Shown: positions 1 through 7,286 of the stretch, one piece after another
Layout of the letters: each line of letters opens with the position of its first letter
How positions within the stretch are numbered: position 1 is the first letter of the stretch
Source: Candidatus Rifleibacteriota bacterium
GTDB taxonomy: Bacteria; Muiribacteriota; Ozemobacteria; Ozemobacterales; Ozemobacteraceae
Assembly (NCBI GenBank): GCA_015233155.1
Contig: JADFYG010000051.1
Coordinates: 1 to 46,558 of the forward strand
Direction: 5' to 3'
Length of the DNA stretch: 46,558 nucleotides
Position numbers and translations under genes: made by a program
Notes under the pieces: model-generated
What the model was told of the DNA's origin: nothing
Databases searched by the model: none
Seen by the model: the letters and a program-made list of their open reading frames with translations, nothing else

Positions 1-309
1 CCACCCCCAGTATTCGGGGATTATGGCTCAATTCCAAATTCAAATCGTTTTTAGAAAATTTCACACGTTAACTCTTTATTGGAGCATGTTTAAACAAGGT
101 TGAATATTTTTTCTTGGGACAGCCGTGCCTTTGAATATATCAGGATGCCCATGAATTCAGAGTTTTGTAATTGTGAAGTTCAAAATGTGCGAAAGTCCAG
201 TGGTAAGCACAGTCGCTAAAATCGGCCCAAATATAAAAGAAAGACGATGATTTGAAGCAGCTCTTCACATCTTGTTTTCATCATTATAGCATTTGTATGT
301 ATCATTATT

Positions 310-651
310 TCACAAAGCAAGTTCATCCCAGTAAGCAAATATATCTTCACGAGTTTTTTTCACCAGTAACATGTCTTTAACAATGACTGCGTTGAAGAAC
401 ATGAAGATTGCAATGTTCGTCTCAATGGCACAGAATGAATCAGTGATCAGCATATTTACCAGAAGAACCAACATGACGACGGCGTTCAGGCCTGCCATAA
501 AAATAGTTTCGAGACACCTGAAGTGGTAGTATTCGATCAAGCACTCCCATATCGTGCATTCCATCCTGCCTCGCAGTGCGAATCTGAAATACGTATTGAA
601 CAATTTACGTTCCCACGCATAATTAAGTGGCAGAAACTGATGCAGATCCAT
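310..651 (-). CDS. Small membrane protein, unknown function
   Basis: I do not recognise this 113-residue protein. Two hydrophobic stretches are visible, one around residues 48-72 (rich in Met, Leu and Val) and one around residues 80-97, so it is probably a two-pass inner-membrane protein with short charged ends. An upstream in-frame ATG lies at 657, but the GAGGAA ribosome site sits at proper spacing only for the ATG at 651, so I chose that. It is the last gene of the minus-strand run, about 140 bp downstream of the PPDK-like gene, and could be co-transcribed with it. The context does not define a function. Confidence 0.6.
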   Translation of the reverse strand: MDLHQFLPLNYAWERKLFNTYFRFALRGRMECTIWECLIEYYHFRCLETIFMAGLNAVVMLVLLVNMLITDSFCAIETNIAIFMFFNAVIVKDMLLVKKTREDIFAYWDELAL

Positions 652-797
652 ATTCATTTCCTCTTTGTTGCATTATCGACAGCAAGATAATCACCAAAGT
701 ATTCAGAAACTGTTCGACTCCGCCAATTCAACGATATACTTTGAGTCCGGATCCGAAAAAATCATGACCCGAGTATTTCACCGACTGCGTCTGATTA

Positions 798-2498
798 TCA
801 GGCAGTCTCGGGAGAATTCAGCAGTTCCTGCAAAATCTTCTTTTCCGGAGCGCAAACCAGGGGACAGCTGCCCGGATAGACCTTTCCACAGTTTCCATCC
901 AGAGTTATCATGTCACCCTCCTTGAGGATTACGTCAGTTCCCGCAACTGATGCTGTCCTGGAAGTGCCATCGATTACAAGATCCGTGGCTCCTGTCATAT
1001 AGCATTTGCCCTGGCCGCGCGCGTAAATCGCGGCGTGGCAAGTCATTCCTCCACGACCGGCAATAATTCCGACAACCGTGTTCAGGGGATCCATGTCACC
1101 GCGAGTTGAGATGTCTTTGCATATCAGGATGCATGCCTTGCCTTGTTTTGCCAGGGGAACGGCGTCTTCCGGGGTGAATACCGCTATTCCACTGATACAA
1201 CCGGAATTCGACGCCAACCCGGTGAGGATCGGCTTGAAATCATTTGAGGAATTCGGATCCAGTATGTCGGGAAGTTTTGCTATTTCCGCCTGGTCCACCC
1301 GGGAAATGGCTGTATTCTTGTCGATGAGCTTTTGAGACAACAGTTCCACGGCTATTCTCAGAGATGCGCGAGTGGTGCGTTTGCCAATGCGGCACTGCAA
1401 CATCCATATCCTTCCTTTCTGTATGGTGAACTCGATGTCGAGCATATCCATGAAGTGCATCTCGAGCCTTTTACAGATGTCGATTAATTGAGCGTATATT
1501 GCCGGCATTGACTCTTCAAGTGATGGGAATTTATTGGCGCGAGTAGCTTCGTCGATGCTGCATGCAGCTGCCCAGTGTTGGGCGCTACTCCTGGTCACCT
1601 GATACGGTGTTCGGATACCTGCAACGACGTCCTCGCCCTGAGCGTTGAGAAGATATTCGCCGTAGAATTTGTTCTCCCCCGTGGAAGGATTGCGGGTAAA
1701 GCAAACTCCTGTAGCACAGTCATCGCCAATGTTTCCGAACACCATTGCCTGGAAAACCACAGCTATGCCAGATGCCTGTGAAATATCATTGAGTTTGCGG
1801 TAGGTTACGGTTCGTTTGTCCATCCAGGATTCAAACACTGCACCGATGGCGCCGATGAGCTGTTTCCACGGATCATCGGGAAAATCCAATCCGGTTCTAT
1901 CCCTGATAAGTTTCTTGAACTGGACAACCAATTGTTGCAGATCGGCGGCGGTGAGATCGGAATCACCTTTCACGCCACGATCTTTTTTCATTTCATGTAT
2001 GATGACTTCGAAGGGATCTTCATCTTCCCTTCTATCAGGTATCATCTTCAAAACAATGTCTCCATACTGCTGAACGAAGCGACGGTAGATATCCCATCCG
2101 AATCGCTCATTGCCTGTCTTTTTGATCATTCCCCTAACGACATCATCGTTAATGCCAAGGTTCAAAATCGTGTCGATCATGCCTGGCATTGGCGCTGGCG
2201 AACTTGCACGACAGGAAATCAACAATGGATTTTCCGGATAACCAAACTGCTGACCCATGCATTTTTCGACTTTTTTGAGTGCTGTCGCCACCTGCTCGGT
2301 TAATTCTGATGGAAGGCTTCTCTCGTTGGCGTAGTAATATTCACAGCAGTCGGTGCTGATTGTGAAACCGGCCGGCACTGGTATCCCATCCATCAAGCAC
2401 ATCTCCGCGAGATTCGCGCCTTTTTTTCCAAGCAGAGCAGCGTCCTTGTGTGTGCCTTCTGTATCACTGCCGCCAAAAGCATATACGTATTTTTTCAT
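798..2498 (-). CDS. PPDK-like protein lacking the PEP/pyruvate domain
   Basis: Residues 1 to about 400 match the nucleotide-binding half of pyruvate phosphate dikinase (start MKKYVYAFGG, then GKKGANLAEM and RASSPAPMPGMIDTILNLG). The swivelling phosphohistidine domain follows, with the motif GGMTCHAAIYAR and the catalytic His near residue 488. Full PPDK has about 870-900 residues. This protein ends at 566, exactly where the C-terminal PEP/pyruvate TIM barrel should begin, and no barrel is encoded downstream. Known chemistry of the retained domains is transfer of phosphate from ATP to the His. The acceptor is unknown, so it may pass phosphate to another protein or small molecule. The ATG at 2498 is chosen because GGGAGAA lies just upstream and the family N-terminus begins there. 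It lies 26 bp after the preceding small gene, in the operon that also carries protein phosphatases. Confidence 0.9.
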   Translation of the reverse strand: MKKYVYAFGGSDTEGTHKDAALLGKKGANLAEMCLMDGIPVPAGFTISTDCCEYYYANERSLPSELTEQVATALKKVEKCMGQQFGYPENPLLISCRASSPAPMPGMIDTILNLGINDDVVRGMIKKTGNERFGWDIYRRFVQQYGDIVLKMIPDRREDEDPFEVIIHEMKKDRGVKGDSDLTAADLQQLVVQFKKLIRDRTGLDFPDDPWKQLIGAIGAVFESWMDKRTVTYRKLNDISQASGIAVVFQAMVFGNIGDDCATGVCFTRNPSTGENKFYGEYLLNAQGEDVVAGIRTPYQVTRSSAQHWAAACSIDEATRANKFPSLEESMPAIYAQLIDICKRLEMHFMDMLDIEFTIQKGRIWMLQCRIGKRTTRASLRIAVELLSQKLIDKNTAISRVDQAEIAKLPDILDPNSSNDFKPILTGLASNSGCISGIAVFTPEDAVPLAKQGKACILICKDISTRGDMDPLNTVVGIIAGRGGMTCHAAIYARGQGKCYMTGATDLVIDGTSRTASVAGTDVILKEGDMITLDGNCGKVYPGSCPLVCAPEKKILQELLNSPETA

Positions 2499-2524
2499 AT
2501 ATTCTCCCATTCGAATTGGGCTCA

Positions 2525-2770
2525 CTACTCGCCGACAATTTGTATCATGACTCTGCCGATTTTCTTGTGAACGATTATATACGTATCACCTCCAACGCGA
2601 TTGCTGGCAAGTGAGATTGCGGATGAAAACCACCACCAGTCATCAGGCTTCCCTGATGGCAAATAAATCCCTGATGGCAACGTTTCAACAGATACAAAGC
2701 TGACTGCGCCGAATCCGGCTTCCTGTGCAAGAATAAGGGCACGGTCTCGTGAAATCTCTTCATCCGGCAT
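2525..2770 (-). CDS. Small protein, weakly Imm35/YrhB-like
   Basis: The protein has 81 residues. It has an N-terminal helix (SRDRALILAQEAG), a middle with PSGIYLPSGKPDDWWWFS and an end reading GGDTYIIVHKKIGRVMIQI. The order of a helix, an aromatic strand and a final 'IIVHK-x-GRV' strand resembles the small Imm35/YrhB-like proteins, but this is recognition by pattern only and is weak. The start at ATG 2770 is supported by GGAGGG six bases upstream; an ATG 15 bp further upstream overlaps that site. It sits 26 bp before the PPDK-like gene and 22 bp after the 311-residue protein, so it is probably in the same transcript. Confidence 0.6.
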   Translation of the reverse strand: MPDEEISRDRALILAQEAGFGAVSFVSVETLPSGIYLPSGKPDDWWWFSSAISLASNRVGGDTYIIVHKKIGRVMIQIVGE

Positions 2771-2792
2771 CCTTTTTCCCTCCATAGCTTTG

Positions 2793-3728
2793 TCACGTCG
2801 GTAAGTAATGCAGGTAATCCGTTAAATCGGCCTGATTGGCGATCACCCCAAGAAATTGCCCGTCGGTGTTGAATTGCCATGCCTCATCAAATGTGTGTTG
2901 GAAGCGGTAGCCAATGATTTGTCCCCAGAATTGCAGTTGTCCGTCATTTTCCGCAAAGTGCTGTCGGATTATCTTTCCCAATGATTCCCGATCCGCCTGA
3001 TCCGGAGCCACACCGATGTAAAGCAGTCGATTGCCGTCGACGAGTCCGCACATCCAGAGTTGTGTCGGTCTGGCATTGCCGTACAGAACTCGTAGATGCG
3101 GCTTGAAATTCTTTCTTACTGAAGCTTCCAGCTTATCTTGTTTAACCTTTTCGAGACGGGCTTTTTCCCTCTTTCCTTTGGCGATGATCTCGGTTTTATC
3201 GAGACCGAAAGCCTCTGCCAGCTTTATCATGAGATCAGGGCGAAGGTCCTCGCCGGATAAGAAATTCGCGATGCGTCTGATTCCTTTGCTGAGGTTGGAA
3301 TACCCCATCGCCTTGGTCAGCTTTGTCCAGCCGTCGCTTTTGATGCGTTCCAATACTATTTTTATCAGTTCGTCCATATCACCAGTCCCTAATGACTCCA
3401 TATCGAGGCGATCGTCGATGCAAACTTCCTTTGGATCTGGTTCATCCATGGAGACCGTTTCTCCATTCGCTGCAGATCCATCTTTCGTCTGGCATTGCGT
3501 CATTTCAGTGCGACCAGAAAATTTTATTACTCCGGGAAATTTAGCGTCAAATAAGGCAAATAATTCTTCAGGCGTAATTCTAGATTCCAATAAGACATCC
3601 ACTGCACTTCTGGATTTGGGTTTCTTAGGATCTACATACTTTTTCACAACTTCAACTCCATTTACCAGACTTTGGGCTTTTGCATAAGAAGACCCTCTTT
3701 CAAATACTCTTTGCCTCAACGGGACCAT
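2793..3728 (-). CDS. Unknown protein with HTH-like helical domain, paralogue of the next gene upstream
   Basis: The protein has 311 residues and two parts. Residues 1 to about 75 are basic and contain ITPEELFALFDAKFPGVI. From residue 118 to the end it aligns throughout with the 169-residue product of 3796-4305. Shared blocks are MDELIKIVLERI / MDALRKLVLNFI, FGLDKTEIIAK / FGLDEFELLAQ and FWGQIIGYRFQHTFDEA / FFGQIVGYAFQRTFEEA. The first part of the shared region is helical and could be a helix-turn-helix fold (YSNLSKGIRRIANFLSG). No catalytic motif is visible. There is no good ribosome site before ATG 3728, so the N-terminus is uncertain, and translation may be coupled to the gene upstream. Function unknown. 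Confidence 0.7.
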   Translation of the reverse strand: MVPLRQRVFERGSSYAKAQSLVNGVEVVKKYVDPKKPKSRSAVDVLLESRITPEELFALFDAKFPGVIKFSGRTEMTQCQTKDGSAANGETVSMDEPDPKEVCIDDRLDMESLGTGDMDELIKIVLERIKSDGWTKLTKAMGYSNLSKGIRRIANFLSGEDLRPDLMIKLAEAFGLDKTEIIAKGKREKARLEKVKQDKLEASVRKNFKPHLRVLYGNARPTQLWMCGLVDGNRLLYIGVAPDQADRESLGKIIRQHFAENDGQLQFWGQIIGYRFQHTFDEAWQFNTDGQFLGVIANQADLTDYLHYLPT

Positions 3729-3795
3729 AAGGCGTGAAGATCACATCGCAAAGCATTTCTTCGGTCCCAAGGAAATGTCCGGTGATATCAAATCG

Positions 3796-4305
3796 TCAGG
3801 CTTCTTCGAAGGTTCGCTGGAAGGCATAACCGACGATCTGACCGAAGAAGCGGATCTCTCCACGGTGATCGGTGAAATGTCGTCGAATAATCGCACTAAT
3901 ACTGCAAATATCGCATTTCTCGAAATCAACCGGTAAGCTCATTTCCTGGAAGGAACGATTAACCATAAAATTATAGTGCCATCCTGACCCCTGTTGAACG
4001 AGAGGTGTCGTCAGAACCCGCACATAAGGTCTGAAGTCTGCACGGGCAATAATTTCAGCCCTTGTGCGGAGGCGAAACTTCGAATCAGCTTCCTCCTGTT
4101 TGGCTTGTGCCAACAATTCAAACTCGTCGAGACCAAATACCCGTGCAAGCCGCACCAGAAATTCGGCGTGCCGATACCGGCCGCTTATAAATCCATCGAG
4201 ATGACGCGAGCATTTTTTCGCATTCCGAAATCCCAGCGAGCCAGCCAGTTCATTCCGGCCATGCTTTTCGATAAAATTTAATACCAGCTTGCGCAATGCA
4301 TCCAT
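3796..4305 (-). CDS. Paralogue of the 311-residue protein, cut short by an in-frame TGA
   Basis: The 169-residue product is homologous to residues 118 onward of the downstream gene. It carries the same helical block followed by the DFRPYVRVL and FFGQIVGYAFQRTFEEA strands. The reading frame stops at TGA (3796-3798), exactly where the paralogue has Trp (FDEAW). In-frame similarity continues beyond it (RFDITGHFLG against QFNTDGQFLG) up to a second TGA at 3700-3702. This looks like a TGG to TGA nonsense mutation that removes about 31 residues, or, less likely, a readthrough site. Other genes here end in TGA, so general recoding is unlikely. AAGGAAG precedes ATG 4305. Function unknown. Confidence 0.72.
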   Translation of the reverse strand: MDALRKLVLNFIEKHGRNELAGSLGFRNAKKCSRHLDGFISGRYRHAEFLVRLARVFGLDEFELLAQAKQEEADSKFRLRTRAEIIARADFRPYVRVLTTPLVQQGSGWHYNFMVNRSFQEMSLPVDFEKCDICSISAIIRRHFTDHRGEIRFFGQIVGYAFQRTFEEA

Positions 4306-4330
4306 CGGAATCTTCCTTGCTTCTCATCAA

Positions 4331-4672
4331 TCAACCCGAAAATACGGCTCTTACCTCAATGGTGCCGGCTGGAACAGGTTCGACGGATATACCGAAAATG
4401 ATTGGACTGTCATCGTCTTCCAGTTCAAATGGAGCAACATCTTCGAAGGGCTGGAGCAGGCGGGAGACCTCCCGAATTCCGAGCGTCTTTTCTCCCCCGA
4501 AATGTACGATGACTCGCTTGACTGGCCACTCCGGCTTATTTGACGCGGAAAGATGGATCGTGTCGCTGATCTTGCCATTCCAAACAAAGGTTTGTACCCT
4601 CGTTGTCGTCGACAGGATTCGAAAGACGTCAGCAAAATCGATTGCGACGAGAACATTTGATGCCTGTTCCAT
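4331..4672 (-). CDS. Hypothetical protein
   Basis: I do not recognise this 113-residue protein. It has alternating beta-like stretches (VLVAIDFADVFRIL, WPVKRVIVHFGG) and an acidic patch near residue 85 (FELEDDDSP). There is no signal peptide or membrane segment. I chose ATG 4672 because AAGGAG lies nine bases before it; the ATG 27 bp upstream has no such site. The gene starts 145 bp after the phosphatase gene (end 4818) and ends 25 bp before the next start, consistent with one operon. No function can be assigned. Confidence 0.6.
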   Translation of the reverse strand: MEQASNVLVAIDFADVFRILSTTTRVQTFVWNGKISDTIHLSASNKPEWPVKRVIVHFGGEKTLGIREVSRLLQPFEDVAPFELEDDDSPIIFGISVEPVPAGTIEVRAVFSG

Positions 4673-4817
4673 ATCCTGCTTCTCCTTCCCGAATTTCATG
4701 TCTCACATCGCCAATATTCTCAGATATATAGGAGCATTGAATCACGTTTTATTGGGCGGGCTTTAAACCAGCCCATATACGATCCAGATACGTATTAAAA
4801 TACTGCGATTAGATGGT

Positions 4818-5321
4818 TTAATCGATTGAATCCATGTTTTGGCTTTCCGGACTGCGTTGGCTTGACTTGAAAATATCTCCGTATATACGGTGGAATTCCA
4901 CCAGAACCTGCATCTGTTCGTCGGTTTCCACCGCATATGGTTGACTCTTTCTAACACACTTGACAGCCTCCTCAGGGCCAAGACCCTGCGAAATCCAGTA
5001 TGCGGCCGCCATTGTTCCTGTGCGCCCCATGCCGGCCTGACAGTGAATAAACACTTTTCCACCTTCGGGGAATTTCCTTACCAGACCTAAGAATTCCAGT
5101 ATTTGTGATATGCCCGGTGGGGTGAAGTCTGGTACAGGAATATTGTGATGAATAAAGCCCATCGCTTCAAGACGCTCAACTGGACATTTGAGGGGCTGAA
5201 CCTTTTCATCGAGTAATGATATCGCGAGGTTAACTCCCTTGCCCCGAACCTGCATCAACTGAGTTTCAGTGGGATTGGGTCCGCCAATCAGAAATGGTTT
5301 GTGAATCCACCAGAGACTCAT
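4818..5321 (-). CDS. Dual-specificity/tyrosine-type protein phosphatase
   Basis: The 167-residue protein belongs to the cysteine-based phosphatase fold. The P-loop is HCQAGMGRTG (nucleophile Cys94, Arg100). The likely general acid is Asp65 in PVPDFTPP, and the early strand MSLWWIHKPFLIGG is typical of small CDKN3-like bacterial enzymes. All core catalytic residues are present, so it should hydrolyse phosphoesters, on protein Tyr/Ser/Thr or another phosphorylated ligand. It is followed by the hypothetical gene at 4331 and preceded, 164 bp upstream, by a cREC gene. It is the second cREC/phosphatase combination in this run. GGGAG lies before ATG 5321. Confidence 0.88.
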   Translation of the reverse strand: MSLWWIHKPFLIGGPNPTETQLMQVRGKGVNLAISLLDEKVQPLKCPVERLEAMGFIHHNIPVPDFTPPGISQILEFLGLVRKFPEGGKVFIHCQAGMGRTGTMAAAYWISQGLGPEEAVKCVRKSQPYAVETDEQMQVLVEFHRIYGDIFKSSQRSPESQNMDSID

Positions 5322-5485
5322 ATCGGACTCCCATTCTATTTGAATTTTTTCTTTCGTGTTGCATATTGAGAAACATTCCCTTTATATCGCTCACAACAAA
5401 TAGGGGGATTTTTCCACTCAAACCGGATTATGTCACGACGCTTCTATTACAACGAACGTACCGGCAAAATGCGGCGAACTTCAAT

Positions 5486-6028
5486 CTAACGACCTCCCAT
5501 AAAATCCTTCGGGACATCAGGCTTATTTTTTTTAAACTCCTCTATCATTTTATGAATTTCCTCAGAGTAAGAAGCCTTTAAAAGTTGCTCCAAATCGCTC
5601 GTTGTCCCCAACTTCTCGCGTGCAACTCTGGTCATCTCTATCCAGGAATTTTCAATCCATGTTCCTTCCAGTTCCGGTGAATTTGTGACCGTCGAAACTG
5701 ACCAGTTTGCCTGTTTCAGCGTTTCCGCCATCTTCTCGCGGCCAAGTACGTTCTGCGAATGCAGTATTACCGGACAAACCGGTCTCATTCGTTTCATGAA
5801 TTCAGCAACTGCACAGCCGCAATCAATACTTATCGTGCCGCATGACCGCTCTACTCGTGAAAGATCGTGATCCAGTGAAAGGAGCCAGATATTGCCAACA
5901 GAAAATACGAGTTCACTCAGAAACTCGACAGGATCTGTGCAAATCAGGTATTCAAAGCCCTCGGCATCAAGGACACTTCGAAACATCTGCGTTCGCACCG
6001 GGTCATCCTCCAAAATGAGTATTCGCAT
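5486..6028 (-). CDS. cREC (cyclic-phosphate-processing receiver) domain protein, copy 2
   Basis: The 180-residue protein has a receiver-like fold. It starts MRILILEDDP, then SLDHDL near residues 51-56, a helix with GCAVAEFMK, and LHSQN-x2-GREKM near residues 89-100. These are the signature blocks of the cREC family (acidic pair, DHDL, HS-x-N, G-x2-M), which comparative genomics has linked to RNA-end and cyclic-phosphate processing. No biochemical role is established for this member. The start at 6028 is fixed by AGGAGA. It overlaps the end of the upstream phosphatase gene by 26 bp, which argues for coupled translation. A C-terminal tail of about 60 residues extends beyond the domain. Confidence 0.8.
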   Translation of the reverse strand: MRILILEDDPVRTQMFRSVLDAEGFEYLICTDPVEFLSELVFSVGNIWLLSLDHDLSRVERSCGTISIDCGCAVAEFMKRMRPVCPVILHSQNVLGREKMAETLKQANWSVSTVTNSPELEGTWIENSWIEMTRVAREKLGTTSDLEQLLKASYSEEIHKMIEEFKKNKPDVPKDFMGGR

Positions 6029-6599
6029 AGATGTATCTCCTGAATTCATGAATAAATGCGGTTTGTTCAGGCGTGTCCGGACTCGAACCATGCTGTTGCA
6101 CCACGCTACTCGCCGTCTCCACGTCAATTCCTAACGCGATGAGCACGCAGATGGCAAACATCCCTGTGCGCCCTTTTCCACCGGCGCAGTGAATCAGCAT
6201 GTTTTTGCCTCTGTGCAGATCCCCGGCGATGTCGTTAATCTGCCGCCTGGCGTTGTCCGTTTCATCAGGAACGCCATAATCACCCACAGGAAACGGGACG
6301 ACCGGGCATGGTGTCTTTTCATCCCCGAGGGCTTTTGCATAGTCGGGACTTTTTCTGGCTATCTCCTCCATGCCTGCGAGACAGATTATCCGATAGCAGG
6401 AGGCGGCCGTTATTTCAGCAAAACATGCTTCCAGCGGCTCCCGGCGTCCCGGCATGTTATGAAGGAACAGTTTCCCCGGGATCGTTGCTGGCAATGGGAC
6501 TTGCCGCAGGAGCCTGACCGTCGGATCAGGTTTTTGCCAGACTTTGTTGAATCCGCAAAGTTCATTGAGATTCTCCGCTTGTTCTTTTGTGAGCCCCAT
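6003..6599 (-). CDS. Dual-specificity/tyrosine-type protein phosphatase, copy 2
   Basis: This 198-residue cysteine phosphatase has the signature HCAGGKGRTG (Cys138, Arg144) and a candidate general acid at Asp107 in FPVGDYGVPDE. The N-terminal 50 residues differ from the copy at 4818. The ATG at 6599 overlaps the stop of the upstream cREC gene by one base (TAATG), and GGAAGG lies in the end of that gene, so translation is coupled. An in-frame ATG further upstream is within the cREC gene and less likely. Genes alternate cREC, phosphatase, cREC, phosphatase, which suggests that the two protein types act together. Confidence 0.86.
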   Translation of the reverse strand: MGLTKEQAENLNELCGFNKVWQKPDPTVRLLRQVPLPATIPGKLFLHNMPGRREPLEACFAEITAASCYRIICLAGMEEIARKSPDYAKALGDEKTPCPVVPFPVGDYGVPDETDNARRQINDIAGDLHRGKNMLIHCAGGKGRTGMFAICVLIALGIDVETASSVVQQHGSSPDTPEQTAFIHEFRRYIYANTHFGG

Positions 6600-7057
6600 T
6601 ATTCCTTCCCCCAGTCTTTCAGCAGATTTACCGATTTCAGCCAATCGTCCTCGACCCATCTATCGTTGGCTATGGGGAAGACACGGTATACCTTGAATCC
6701 TGCCCGGGCAAGACGATTGAACATCTCGGCCCCAGCCGGAACGTTCGCCGAGTGGATGATGATCCTGGCGGTTGGCGGCTGGCGCTCGAGCCAGAGCACG
6801 ACATCCATGCCGACGCCCGGGTCCTCGCTCCCATTCGCCGGACCGAGATCGTGGTCGAGCGAGATAACTTCGCAACCTGAATAATGCTTTTCCAGCCAGG
6901 CGATGGCGGCACACGCGGTCTGGGTTGCTGCCCATGCCTCACTGTTCCATGCCGCATTCAGCGCCTTCGTCATCCGGTCGATACGAGTTTCGGCATCTTC
7001 AAGAATGAAGATCCATGGATTGCATTTTTTGCATTGAGTTTCAAATTCTGATGGCAT
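6599..7057 (-). CDS. cREC (cyclic-phosphate-processing receiver) domain protein, copy 1
   Basis: The 152-residue protein has the blocks WIFILEDAETR (residues 15-25), VISLDHDLGP (64-73), GMDVVLWLE (83-91), IIIHSANVPAG (99-109) and a following Met. This is the full cREC pattern and it ends soon after the domain. Family knowledge links cREC to nucleotide or RNA-phosphate handling, based on gene neighbourhoods. It starts four bases after the stop of a 58-residue gene, with GAGG upstream, and its own stop overlaps the next phosphatase start. It is probably soluble. Sequence identity to the 5486 copy is limited to the motifs, so the duplication is old or the copies arrived separately. Confidence 0.83.
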   Translation of the reverse strand: MPSEFETQCKKCNPWIFILEDAETRIDRMTKALNAAWNSEAWAATQTACAAIAWLEKHYSGCEVISLDHDLGPANGSEDPGVGMDVVLWLERQPPTARIIIHSANVPAGAEMFNRLARAGFKVYRVFPIANDRWVEDDWLKSVNLLKDWGKE

Positions 7058-7061
7058 ATTT

Positions 7062-7238
7062 CTACCTCGGAAAGAACGAGCGCATAATCGTTTTGCAGGC
7101 GATTTTGCAGAAGCCGAAACCGCTCAAGGCGAACTTGATCGCCAGCCGCGAATACGCGACCACGGGCCTGCGGATGACCGGAGAAACCATCTTTTCGATC
7201 GGACACCGGATAATCACTGACTGGAATTCTTTAGCCAT
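7062..7238 (-). CDS. Small basic protein (58 residues)
   Basis: This short gene begins with ATG at 7238, preceded by AAGGAAG at good spacing, and ends four bases before the first cREC gene. The product begins MAKEFQSVIIRCPIEKM. It is basic, with a moderately hydrophobic second half. I do not recognise it. Position, ribosome site and coupling support it as real. It could also act as a translational leader for the cREC gene, or be the remains of a longer protein. Confidence 0.45.
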   Translation of the reverse strand: MAKEFQSVIIRCPIEKMVSPVIRRPVVAYSRLAIKFALSGFGFCKIACKTIMRSFFPR

Positions 7239-7286
7239 GTCATCTTCCTTTCATCCGCGTTTGTGTTCTCAAATCTATAAAAGCAA

